Part shown: piece by piece, positions 1-6,801 of the stretch
Layout of the letters: the number at the start of each line of letters is the position of its first letter
How positions within the stretch are numbered: position 1 is the stretch's first letter
Source: JACQPU01 sp039961715
Lineage (GTDB): Bacteria; Bacteroidota; Ignavibacteria; UBA10030
Direction of reading: 5' to 3'
DNA length: 34,580 nt
Assembly: GCA_039961715.1 (NCBI GenBank)
Contig: JABRVW010000044.1
Location: 1-34,580, forward strand
Notes under the pieces: generated by a model
Databases searched by the model: none
Seen by the model: the letters and a program-made list of their open reading frames with translations, nothing else
Told to the model about the DNA's origin: nothing
Program-made: the position numbers and the translations under genes

Positions 1-1
1 A

Positions 2-1147
2 AAAATCCGCGGCATGATTCTTGGCGACCTGCATACACATTCGGACCGTACTGACGATCAGGTTGAATTCGGGATTCCTCCTGCCGCGGCGATCCGGCTT
101 TCCCGTTCGCTCGGCCTTTCCTTCTTTGCTGTCACCGATCACTCCTACGATCTGGATGACCGTGTGGACGACTATCTTCGGAACGATGCCGAAATCCCCA
201 AGTGGCATGCTCTTCAAAAGGAAATTGATGTGCTTCTTCGTCGTCATCGGGACTTTGCGATCATCCGGGGTGAAGAAGTGAGCTGTCGGAGTGGTTCCGG
301 CCACAACGTGCATCTTCTTCGACTTGGTTCCAGGGTATTCATTCCGGGCTCGGGCGACGGAGCCGAGCGCTGGTTCCGCACGCGATCTGAGCACTCCGTA
401 CGGGATGTCCTTGCAGAACCCGATTCCGCGGTGTCGTTCGCCGCGCATCCTGTGGAGGACGTACCGATCCTTCAGCGTGTTCTCTTGCACCGCGGGCCGT
501 GGCTGGAACGCGATATCCGACTCCCGGGGCTTCTCGGCGTTCAGTTTGCGAACGGGTCCCGGCGGGGTTTTCAGAGGGGGCTCCAGCAGTGGACGCGCGC
601 GCTCCTCGAGGGACACAGGCTGATTGCCGTTGCCGGCAACGATGCCCACGGCAACTTCAACCGATTCCGTCAGATCGGGATTCCTTTTTTCAAAATCCGC
701 GAATCCGGGGAGCACATATTTGGGCGGATGAGGACCGGGGTTTTCGCGTCGCAGCTTTCCGAGGCGGCGATTCTGAAGAGTCTCAAGGCGGGAGACTGCA
801 TTCTCAGCGACGGTCCCGTGGCGACGATTCATGCCAGAACCCCGGATGGCCGGCTCATCACCATGGGATCTCGGACTGAACACTCCGAGGTGCAGATTGA
901 GATCAACGTGTTGAGCACGCCCGAATTCGGCACAATCGACCGCGTTGTCCTTTGGACAGGGACGATTGGCGAGGCGAAGGAGAGGCCGCTGTACACTGTC
1001 GGGGGAAGCACGTTCACGCACACAGCCGATCTCCCCTGCCTGTTCCGCCGTCCCTCCTATGTGCGGCTGGAGGTTTGGACCGACCGTGCGAACGAGTTTG
1101 ACGGGCGAGCCCATTTTTGCCTGACGAATCCGATTTGGGCGGGGTGA
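2..1147 (+). CDS. PHP-domain metal-dependent hydrolase, probably 5'-truncated
   Basis: Predicted metal-dependent phosphoesterase-type hydrolase of the PHP superfamily; the substrate cannot be read from sequence. Counting from the ATG at base 14, the first metal-binding motif is GDLHTHS (His7, His9), followed by VTDHS (41-44), RGEE (86-89), GHNVH (96-100), an AAHP motif near residue 143 and GNDAHGN near 210, the usual order of PHP ligands. The C-terminal 110 residues or so look like a beta-rich accessory domain. The frame is open to the left edge (codons for KIRG precede the ATG) and no Shine-Dalgarno sequence lies before base 14, so the gene probably begins outside the window; the ATG at 14 is the alternative start. 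It stands alone and ends before a strong hairpin. Family is clear, function is not. Confidence 0.85.
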   Translation, partial: KIRGMILGDLHTHSDRTDDQVEFGIPPAAAIRLSRSLGLSFFAVTDHSYDLDDRVDDYLRNDAEIPKWHALQKEIDVLLRRHRDFAIIRGEEVSCRSGSGHNVHLLRLGSRVFIPGSGDGAERWFRTRSEHSVRDVLAEPDSAVSFAAHPVEDVPILQRVLLHRGPWLERDIRLPGLLGVQFANGSRRGFQRGLQQWTRALLEGHRLIAVAGNDAHGNFNRFRQIGIPFFKIRESGEHIFGRMRTGVFASQLSEAAILKSLKAGDCILSDGPVATIHARTPDGRLITMGSRTEHSEVQIEINVLSTPEFGTIDRVVLWTGTIGEAKERPLYTVGGSTFTHTADLPCLFRRPSYVRLEVWTDRANEFDGRAHFCLTNPIWAG

Positions 1148-1186
1148 TCGTCGGTCAGACGAGTTTCAACGTGGTGGAGTACAATG

Positions 1187-1214
1187 CAAAGGCCCTCGAT
1201 CGCGAGGGCCTTTG
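1187..1214. terminator. Strong hairpin terminator between convergent genes
   Basis: A perfect 12-bp inverted repeat (arms 1187-1198 and 1203-1214, core GGCCCTCG) with a 4-base loop lies between the converging PHP gene and the AAA+ regulator gene. The arms end in AAA/TTT, so each strand reads a short T run at the base of the stem. It probably works as a bidirectional rho-independent terminator, although the U-tract is short on both sides. Confidence 0.75.
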
Positions 1215-1239
1215 TTCTTACGACGAGAGTGAAGAGCGC

Positions 1240-2220
1240 CTATCGGGATCGGGCGCTTGCGATTCCGAGACGTTTCAGTTTGTAGCGTAGAGTTTGTTCG
1301 GTCATGCCGAGGAAGTGGGCGGCACGGGACTGGTTGAAACCGAACTTCGACAGTGCACGCTCGATAATGCCTTTTTCGATCGCATCCAGGGAATTGTCGA
1401 GAACGAACGATTGACCGGAGAGCACGTTGTTGATCATCTTGACCACTTCGGTCTTCTCGTCCGCAAGCTCCGGCGGAAGGGCAAACTTGCCATCGGTCGA
1501 GAACAGAACTGATTTATCGATGACGGCCTTTAGTTCGCGGATGTTTTCCTTCCACGGGTGTTTGACGAGGACATCAACGGCGTTGATGTCGAGGGCGAGA
1601 TCCTTGATGCCGAGGTCCTTCGAGATTTCCGAAACAAAATGTTTGACAAGGAGCGGAATATCCTCCTTGCGTTCACGGAGTGGCGGAATGGTGATTCGTT
1701 CCATCCCGTTGATCTTTCTGTGGAATCCTTCGTAGAGTTTGTTTGCTGCAAGGAGGGCGTCGGGTGACTGCCTCATCGTCATGATGACGCGGACATTGAC
1801 ATTTCTTGCGCTGGTGCCGCCAAGCCGTTTCACCTTGCGTTCCTCGAGGAACGTCAGAATCTTGATCTGGTTTCTGAAGCTTGCTTCCTCGACTTCCTCG
1901 ATCAGGACGGTCCCGTCATTGCCCAGCTCGAAGATGCCGCGTTTTGTTGTCGGGGGCATGCCCGGCACTCCCTTCTCGAATCCGAACAGAACGGCTTCGA
2001 GTTCCCGGTCATCGATCACCGTGCAATTGACGGAAACAAACGAGTGTTCATTCTTGCCGTTTTCCTTGTATTGTTCGGCATGAATGTTCTTGGCCACGGC
2101 CCCCTTGCCCGTACCTGTTTCACCGACGATCAGGACGTCCTTCTGCGTCTTGGCGATCTTGGCCACCTGTTTTCGCAGGTCGTCAGTCGCCTTGCTCTTT
2201 CCGATAATCGGATATTCCAT
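1240..2220 (-). CDS. AAA+/Fis transcriptional regulator, sigma-54-activator-like with degenerate GAFTGA
   Basis: A 326-residue DNA-binding regulator made of an AAA+ domain and a C-terminal Fis-type helix-turn-helix, without a receiver or GAF input domain. Walker A is GETGTGKGAVA (about 38-48), the arginine-finger region reads PPLRERKEDIP, and the C-terminus carries NQSRAAHFLGMTEQTLRYKL, a typical Fis HTH. The sigma-54 contact loop, normally GAFTGA, reads GVPGMP, and Walker B has EE (TVLIEEVEE) instead of the usual DE. It may therefore act without sigma-54 or have lost remodelling activity. I start it at the ATG at 2220, with a GGAGG box just upstream, rather than the GTG at 2238. Its start lies 14 nt after the stop of the 67-residue membrane protein, suggesting translational coupling. 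Confidence 0.85.
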   Translation of the reverse strand: MEYPIIGKSKATDDLRKQVAKIAKTQKDVLIVGETGTGKGAVAKNIHAEQYKENGKNEHSFVSVNCTVIDDRELEAVLFGFEKGVPGMPPTTKRGIFELGNDGTVLIEEVEEASFRNQIKILTFLEERKVKRLGGTSARNVNVRVIMTMRQSPDALLAANKLYEGFHRKINGMERITIPPLRERKEDIPLLVKHFVSEISKDLGIKDLALDINAVDVLVKHPWKENIRELKAVIDKSVLFSTDGKFALPPELADEKTEVVKMINNVLSGQSFVLDNSLDAIEKGIIERALSKFGFNQSRAAHFLGMTEQTLRYKLKRLGIASARSR

Positions 2221-2224
2221 GGTT

Positions 2225-2229
2225 CCTCC
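2225..2229 (-). promoter_or_regulatory. Shine-Dalgarno site fixing the AAA+ regulator start
   Basis: On the minus strand GGAGG lies 4 nt before the ATG at 2220 and inside the longer reading frame that would begin with GTG at 2238. It favours the ATG as the true start. Confidence 0.6.
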
Positions 2230-2234
2230 GAGGA

Positions 2235-2438
2235 TCACTCTTTATTATTGTCAGCTTGCTTGCCGAAGAGTTTCAGCATGAAGCGTTGAATAATGTTAGG
2301 TCTTGGACTTTGCCTCGCGCGGTGCAAAAAGCCTTCCATGAATCGTTTTCGGGTTAAGAAAATGACGTACAACGAGATTATCAATACCGTCACGCCAGCG
2401 ACTAATATGTTCAGAATCCAGAACCAGCTCTCGCTCAT
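2235..2438 (-). CDS. Small single-pass membrane protein overlapping the upstream gene
   Basis: A 67-residue protein with one clear transmembrane segment (about residues 7-29, WILNILVAGVTVLIISLYVI) followed by a basic, Arg/Lys-rich cytoplasmic tail. By the positive-inside rule the C-terminus should be cytoplasmic. It is read in a different frame from the 383-residue membrane protein, whose last 143 nt it overlaps, and its stop lies 14 nt before the AAA+ regulator start. I do not recognise the family. Support comes from the classic hydrophobic/basic layout, an AAGG element about 8 nt before the ATG, and its exact fit between two neighbours. It could serve as an adaptor between the membrane protein and the regulator, but that is inference. 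Confidence 0.6.
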   Translation of the reverse strand: MSESWFWILNILVAGVTVLIISLYVIFLTRKRFMEGFLHRARQSPRPNIIQRFMLKLFGKQADNNKE

Positions 2439-3447
2439 AGAATTCGCCTTTTATGCTCGTGATGAAGCTGAGCCGCAGGCTAAAGAAGATAAGCAGTAGA
2501 AGGGCATTGAAGACAATGAGGTATTGAGCTATACCGAAGAGCTCCAAGTATAGCCTGTAATTCTGGAGGTTAACATATGCGAAATAATGGAGAATATCAA
2601 GGGAGCATAGTGGAAGGAACAGGAAAAGTATCTTCTCTGTGTAAGCTCCTTGAGGGGGATCCTTCTTGTACTGGTACCCAAAGAACACAACAATGAAAAC
2701 GATACACAACACATCCATGAAAATGACGTTCTTATACAATGGCTTGAAAACAAGAAGCGTATAGTTTTCTCCCTCGAGATATGGCATCATTGAGCTTATT
2801 CTCGCCTCATTATCCTCCGGGAAGAGGACACCAACAGGCCTGTCATCCTTCCACGCATTCAATGTCACTACTTGCGCAACCTGCTTTGCCGTGGGTTGGG
2901 AAACTCCAGATGTTCTAAGCTTTCCGACGGCTTCATCAACAGCACGGAAGTCTGCGATATCTTGCGTATTGTACACATACTTAGGGTCCGCAAGAAATGG
3001 ATGATAATAGTAGGCAAAAAATCCACCTGCAACGACCAAAGTGACGAGGTATTTTCTGGCTACAGAAAATTCCTTAAAGACAGAGTCAAGGACAGCGTAT
3101 AGAACAGCAAACGACAACAGGAAAACTACAAAGCCCCGAAGCACGTATTGATCGAAGTATAGCGTAGCGTACACATCTGAGGAAAAGATTGCCTTTCCGA
3201 CAAAGGGGTAAATCAAACTTGCGAATGCTGAAAGAAAATATAGAGAAAAGTTAAAGAACACCGCCTTATTCCTTGGTGTTTGTTCATTCAGAAAAATGAA
3301 AAAGGAAACAAACCCAAGGAGAATATATATTCCGTTCACCAAGTGGGTCGCAAACTTTTGCTCCCAATGATCAACGAGGGAATATGCAACAAGGATAGGA
3401 AAGATGGTACCGACGGAAAGAAGGAGAATCTTGTTAGTTAGCTTCAT
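2296..3447 (-). CDS. Multi-pass membrane protein of unknown family
   Basis: A 383-residue integral membrane protein with about eight hydrophobic segments: five in the first 150 residues, then a soluble region of roughly 75 residues (about 151-228), three more segments, and a hydrophilic tail of about 55 residues ending REAKSKT. The layout suggests a membrane receptor or transport-like protein, but no catalytic or transporter motif is recognised. The start is taken as the ATG at 3447, with an AGGA 12-13 nt upstream; the frame extends to a TTG at 3513 without a good ribosome binding site. Base composition is much poorer in G+C than its neighbours (23 of 60 in bases 2581-2640 against 38 of 60 in 421-480), hinting at transfer. 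It is divergent from the repeat-peptide gene and leads the 67-residue protein and AAA+ regulator. Confidence 0.75.
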   Translation of the reverse strand: MKLTNKILLLSVGTIFPILVAYSLVDHWEQKFATHLVNGIYILLGFVSFFIFLNEQTPRNKAVFFNFSLYFLSAFASLIYPFVGKAIFSSDVYATLYFDQYVLRGFVVFLLSFAVLYAVLDSVFKEFSVARKYLVTLVVAGGFFAYYYHPFLADPKYVYNTQDIADFRAVDEAVGKLRTSGVSQPTAKQVAQVVTLNAWKDDRPVGVLFPEDNEARISSMMPYLEGENYTLLVFKPLYKNVIFMDVLCIVFIVVFFGYQYKKDPPQGAYTEKILFLFLPLCSLDILHYFAYVNLQNYRLYLELFGIAQYLIVFNALLLLIFFSLRLSFITSIKGEFYERELVLDSEHISRWRDGIDNLVVRHFLNPKTIHGRLFAPREAKSKT

Positions 3448-3621
3448 TAATGTCCGCTTTCCTCGTAGGATGATACGAATTTTGCGATCAGTTTCCTCAA
3501 TGTCAAGCACCAACAGCGAAGAATCGCACCCCGTGACTTAGCGCACAAACTGCCATCGAGCCCATAACCCTTTGTCATACAACAGCTTATGATTCATTGC
3601 GGAGACTCTCGCCATCAACAA

Positions 3622-3652
3622 TTTGACAAAACGAATAAATTCGTTAAATTTC
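3622..3652 (+). promoter_or_regulatory. Promoter of the repeat-peptide gene
   Basis: TTTG at 3622-3625 is separated by 19 nt from TAAATTTC at 3645-3652, close to the Bacteroidota TTTG/TAnnTTTG consensus. The same bases also read as TTGACA (3623-3628), 16 nt, TAAATT (3645-3650), a near-ideal sigma-70 promoter. The predicted leader is about 60 nt. The match is visible in the sequence; promoter activity is inferred. Confidence 0.65.
3630..3645. promoter_or_regulatory. Candidate operator: perfect palindrome inside the promoter spacer
   Basis: AACGAAT-AA-ATTCGTT is a perfect 7-bp inverted repeat filling the spacer between the two promoter elements of the repeat-peptide gene. A dimeric regulator bound here would compete with or contact RNA polymerase. 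The linked Fis-type regulator at 1240-2220 is one candidate, by proximity only. Confidence 0.5.
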
Positions 3653-3709
3653 TTCACTTCGAGAACTTTCAGTCCCCACAATAATCCAATTCCATCCACA
3701 AACCAAACT

Positions 3710-3714
3710 AGGAG
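3710..3714 (+). promoter_or_regulatory. Shine-Dalgarno site of the repeat-peptide gene
   Basis: AGGAG lies 8 nt before the ATG at 3723, an optimal spacing, and is one of the few strong Shine-Dalgarno sites in this window. It supports translation of the short reading frame that follows. Confidence 0.65.
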
Positions 3715-3722
3715 ACACAACA

Positions 3723-3950
3723 ATGTCAACCACCCCTCTCTTCCGCAAGTTTCGCACCTTGACAATCGCGGTTGCGTTGACTTTTGTCGCAAACTACGGA
3801 ATCGCACTGGCAGTTGATAGCGGAGCCAGTGTTCCGCCTCCTCGCCCAGCTCCAGGGCTCGAATTGGAAAGCGGTGCCAGTGTTCCTCCACCTCGGCCCG
3901 CTCCAGACTTTCTTGAAAGCGGAGCGAGCGTCCCCCCGCCGCGCCCCTAA
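3723..3950 (+). CDS. Secreted repeat-peptide precursor, three SGASVPPPRP copies
   Basis: A 75-residue protein with a Sec signal peptide (basic RKFR, hydrophobic residues about 12-30, likely cleavage after ALA at 30) and a 45-residue mature part. The mature part is almost wholly three copies of SGASVPPPRP (33-42, 50-59, 66-75), the first two followed by AP; copies two and three are preceded by ES. The last copy ends the protein exactly. The copies are identical as peptide, but their 30-nt units differ at 5, 7 and 8 positions pairwise, all synonymous third-codon changes, so the amino-acid sequence is under selection. It has its own promoter, palindrome, ribosome binding site and terminator. I do not recognise the family. 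It could be a processed signal peptide, a proline-rich bioactive peptide (though the mature part is slightly acidic) or a structural ligand. Confidence 0.8.
   Translation: MSTTPLFRKFRTLTIAVALTFVANYGIALAVDSGASVPPPRPAPGLELESGASVPPPRPAPDFLESGASVPPPRP
3819..3848 (+). repeat. Decapeptide repeat unit 1
   Basis: Encodes SGASVPPPRP, residues 33-42 of the precursor, starting three residues after the predicted signal-peptide cleavage site. It is followed by APGLEL. Confidence 0.85.
3870..3899 (+). repeat. Decapeptide repeat unit 2
   Basis: Encodes SGASVPPPRP, residues 50-59. It differs from unit 1 at five bases, all synonymous. It begins 51 nt after the start of unit 1 and is followed by APDFLE. Confidence 0.85.
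3918..3947 (+). repeat. Decapeptide repeat unit 3, C-terminal
   Basis: Encodes SGASVPPPRP, residues 66-75, directly before the TAA stop. It differs from units 1 and 2 at seven and eight bases, all synonymous, and has the most G+C-rich codons of the three. Confidence 0.85.
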
Positions 3951-3972
3951 AGCCGGAAACTCCCAGAGAATC

Positions 3973-4010
3973 GTGGCATCCACAAGTCCTGTGGGTGCCA
4001 CGTTTCTTTT
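3973..4010 (+). terminator. Rho-independent terminator after the repeat-peptide gene
   Basis: A 12-bp stem (3973-3984 with 3990-4001, one G-T pair, 5-base loop) is followed by GTTTCTTTT. It lies 22 nt past the stop and separates the repeat-peptide gene from the metalloprotease gene, making the peptide gene a one-gene transcript. Confidence 0.8.
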
Positions 4011-4106
4011 GTTCTTCCATAGAGACTGACGTACTTTCCTGCCTATTTTTTCTTATCTTGTTTCTACATCTTCTACACCGCGTCACCGATTATTCACATC
4101 ACTTGA

Positions 4107-5144
4107 ATGAGCTACGAATTTTCGCCTTCTGTTTCGCAAATAAGCCCGACTTCTCCCCGCAGGCTGCTCCTTCACGGCAGCCTCTTTCTCATAACATTCT
4201 TCACCACAACATTGGCCGGTGTGCAGTGGTCAAACAGGGATCCGTTTGAGCTGACGAATTTCCAATATGGACTCTCGTACGCCCTCGCCATTCTTTTCGT
4301 CCTCGCCAGCCATGAGTTCGGACACTATTTCGCGGCCCGTTATCACAGAGTGAACGCGACGCTTCCGTACTTCATTCCCTTTCCACCCGTTCCGTTTCTT
4401 ATCAATTTCGGAACGCTGGGAGCCGTCATCCGTACAAAATCGGTCGTACCCTCGCGGCGCGTCATGTTCGACATCGGCGTCGCCGGCCCCCTGGCCGGCT
4501 TCGTAGCCTGTCTCATCCTCCTCGTCTATGGCTTCTCCAATCTCCCGGGCCCTGAGTTCATTCTCTCCATTCATCCCAATTTCGACTTCACGCTGAACTC
4601 CGATCCCACCGTGGAGGGCCTTCCGCTGGAATTCGGCGACACCCTGCTGTTCGCCGTGCTCAGGAATCTCCTGACCGACTCAGCCACGCAATTTGTTCCG
4701 CCTATGACAGAAATCTACCACTATCCTTTCCTCTGCGTCGGATGGTTTGGCCTGTTTGTGACCGCCATGAACCTCATTCCGATCGGACAGTTTGATGGCG
4801 GACATATCATTTATACCATGTTCGGCGAACGACACCGCGCCATCGCCCGCGGGGCATTCATCGTTCTGCTCGTTCTCGGCCTTCCATCGGTTCTCGACGC
4901 GTTCCTGAGGGTGCTCCTCCAATACTTCACCGGTGAATCGGTCAGTCAGGTCATCCCGTTCGCCCAGTACAGCTGGAGCGGCTGGTTTCTCTGGGCCATG
5001 ATCTCGTACTACTTTGTCAAGCTCTATCATCCTCCTGCGCCGGATGAAACACCGCTCGACGAAACACGCATGCTCCTGGGATGGACTGCGTTTCTCATCC
5101 TTGTCCTGTGTTTCTCCTTCGCACCATTCACAATACCGATCTGA
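4107..5144 (+). CDS. Site-2-type intramembrane metalloprotease (M50)
   Basis: A 345-residue polytopic membrane zinc protease of the M50/S2P family, which cuts substrates within or near the membrane. The zinc motif is HEFGH (69-73) inside a hydrophobic segment, and the second motif NLIPIGQFDGGH (222-233) supplies the third ligand Asp230. GVAGPLAG (125-131) in the central membrane region is also typical. There is no PDZ domain, placing it with the compact prokaryotic S2P subgroup. No clear Shine-Dalgarno precedes the ATG. TTTG (4008-4011), 20 nt, TACTTT (4032-4037) is a weak candidate promoter. Its natural substrate is unknown. It lies just after the repeat-peptide unit, but the intervening terminator means any functional link to that peptide is speculation. 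Confidence 0.9.
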   Translation: MSYEFSPSVSQISPTSPRRLLLHGSLFLITFFTTTLAGVQWSNRDPFELTNFQYGLSYALAILFVLASHEFGHYFAARYHRVNATLPYFIPFPPVPFLINFGTLGAVIRTKSVVPSRRVMFDIGVAGPLAGFVACLILLVYGFSNLPGPEFILSIHPNFDFTLNSDPTVEGLPLEFGDTLLFAVLRNLLTDSATQFVPPMTEIYHYPFLCVGWFGLFVTAMNLIPIGQFDGGHIIYTMFGERHRAIARGAFIVLLVLGLPSVLDAFLRVLLQYFTGESVSQVIPFAQYSWSGWFLWAMISYYFVKLYHPPAPDETPLDETRMLLGWTAFLILVLCFSFAPFTIPI

Positions 5145-5259
5145 GCGTCTGCACACTTGCGAGTCCGGCAAAACTTTTTTACCATGCCACCACTCACCGA
5201 AAGGACACGACCGCTCCGCCCTTGTTACCAATCTCCACGCTGACAATGTCAGGGTCACT

Positions 5260-6801
5260 GTGTCCATCTCCCGCTTTCTTTACATTCTTCTGTCTCTCTT
5301 CTGGTGCGCCCGCGGCGTGATCGCTCAGGGAGTTCAGTCCTTTGTCCTCTCGCCCGGGACCGCCCCTCTTCCCCTGAGCAATCAAACCGAAGTTCTTCTC
5401 AACAGCAGGGACACAGTCTGGGTGGGCACGGCCGCCGGCCTGAGCGCGACATCCGACGGTACCTCCTGGCGCCATTTTGCCAATACCGGAACGTTTGACA
5501 GGACAGGGGTCTCCGCGATCGGTCTGAACGATAAAATGCTCTGGGTGGCAACCGCCGACAACGAGCGCAGGGGTGACACCGTTATTCCGACGGGCCGCGG
5601 ATTGCACTGGACCGCCGACCGCGGAGTCACCTGGACGTTCGTCCCTCAACCCATTGATGCCGGAACGGTCGATACAATCAGCTACGGGATCAATCGGATC
5701 AGGGCCCTTGCTGTCACCGTTCCACAGCAGAACCTTGCCTATGATGTTGCGATCACGGATTCGGTGGTATGGATCGCATCCTTTGCAGGAATGTTGAGAA
5801 AGTCCGTCGACAAGGGGCTCACTTGGGAGCGCGTGGTGCTCCCGCCGGACAACCTCGACGCCATAGCCCCCGACGATACCCTCGACTTCGACCTTTCCCC
5901 CACAAGCGGCTCGTTTGGCCTTCGGGGAAACCTGAACCATCGCGTTTTCTCCGTGCATGCGCCGGACGACTCGACGCTCTGGGTTGGTACGGCGGCTGGC
6001 ATCAACAAATCAACCGATGGCGGCCTCGGCTGGCGAAGGTTTTCACATCAGAACCAGGCAAACGCGATCTCGGGCAATTTTGTCGTCGCCATCAACGAAC
6101 AGCGATACGGGTCCACGAGGATCGTGTGGGCAGCCACTGTGCGGGCGGTCGATCCGGATGAAACCACAGGCGTCAGTTTTTCCGACGATGGCGGGGCAAC
6201 ATGGTCCGTGACCCTTCAGGGCGAACGCGCACATAACATCGCGTTTCAGGACTCCATCGTGTACGTTGCGACGGAGCGCGGCGTTTTTCGGTCTGCTGAC
6301 GGAGGGCAAACCTGGTTACTGAACACTACAATTTTCGATGCGTCCAACGGACAGCGTTTTACCACGCAGACGATCTATGCCGTGGCAGTCCGTGGTGACA
6401 CGGTGTGGGCAGGCGGACCCGAAGGCGTGGCATACACCATTGACAATCCCCTGCAGGCTTTCGGCACAACTTGGCGCGTATTCAGGACCTATGAGCCCGT
6501 GGGCCTGTCTCGCACAACGTACGCCTACCCATCCCCCTTTTCCCCCGATGAACAGTTTGTTCGCATCCATTATGGTACGGAGGGTCTCACCAGCACTGTC
6601 ACGATCAGGATCTATGATTTCGGAATGCAGCCTGTCAGGACCATCCTTGAGAACGCAATCCGCTCCGGGAACCATGAGCACGACGAACTCTGGGATGGAA
6701 CAAATGACGCCGGCCAACGCGTGGCCAATGGCGTCTACTTCTACAGCGTTGAACTCGGCTCCGGCGACATTGCCTGGGGAAAGATCTTTGTCTTGCAATG
6801 A
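5260..6801 (+). CDS. Secreted BNR-repeat beta-propeller protein with T9SS-like C-terminal domain
   Basis: A 513-residue exported protein. The GTG at 5260, after CAGGG, starts a good signal peptide (SISRFLYILLSLFWCARGVIA). Upstream in-frame starts would overlap the metalloprotease gene and bury the signal. The body has repeated Asp-box/BNR motifs (TSDGTSW, TADRGVTW, SVDKGLTW, STDGGLGW, SDDGGATW, SADGGQTW), implying a beta-propeller like those of photosystem-assembly or sialidase folds. The last 90 residues or so, from YAYPSPFSPDEQ through WDGTNDAGQRVANGVYFY to GKIFVLQ, match the FlgD-like/type A type 9 secretion sorting domain. The ligand or activity is unknown. The stop overlaps the start of a PorV/PorQ-like gene, fitting a T9SS-related unit. 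Confidence 0.85.
   Translation: MSISRFLYILLSLFWCARGVIAQGVQSFVLSPGTAPLPLSNQTEVLLNSRDTVWVGTAAGLSATSDGTSWRHFANTGTFDRTGVSAIGLNDKMLWVATADNERRGDTVIPTGRGLHWTADRGVTWTFVPQPIDAGTVDTISYGINRIRALAVTVPQQNLAYDVAITDSVVWIASFAGMLRKSVDKGLTWERVVLPPDNLDAIAPDDTLDFDLSPTSGSFGLRGNLNHRVFSVHAPDDSTLWVGTAAGINKSTDGGLGWRRFSHQNQANAISGNFVVAINEQRYGSTRIVWAATVRAVDPDETTGVSFSDDGGATWSVTLQGERAHNIAFQDSIVYVATERGVFRSADGGQTWLLNTTIFDASNGQRFTTQTIYAVAVRGDTVWAGGPEGVAYTIDNPLQAFGTTWRVFRTYEPVGLSRTTYAYPSPFSPDEQFVRIHYGTEGLTSTVTIRIYDFGMQPVRTILENAIRSGNHEHDELWDGTNDAGQRVANGVYFYSVELGSGDIAWGKIFVLQ

Noticed and set aside
3819..3947. Three 30-nt repeats as a possible mini-CRISPR or DNA-level tandem repeat
   Set aside because: Units differ at up to 8 of 30 bases, all in third codon positions, and spacers are coding and similar in peptide. 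This is a protein repeat, not a CRISPR array.
3538..4086. 182-codon minus-strand frame covering the repeat-peptide gene
   Set aside because: The plus strand has signal peptide, synonymous-only repeat variation, ribosome binding site, promoter and terminator. The minus frame has none, and the repeated bases give no conserved peptide on that strand.
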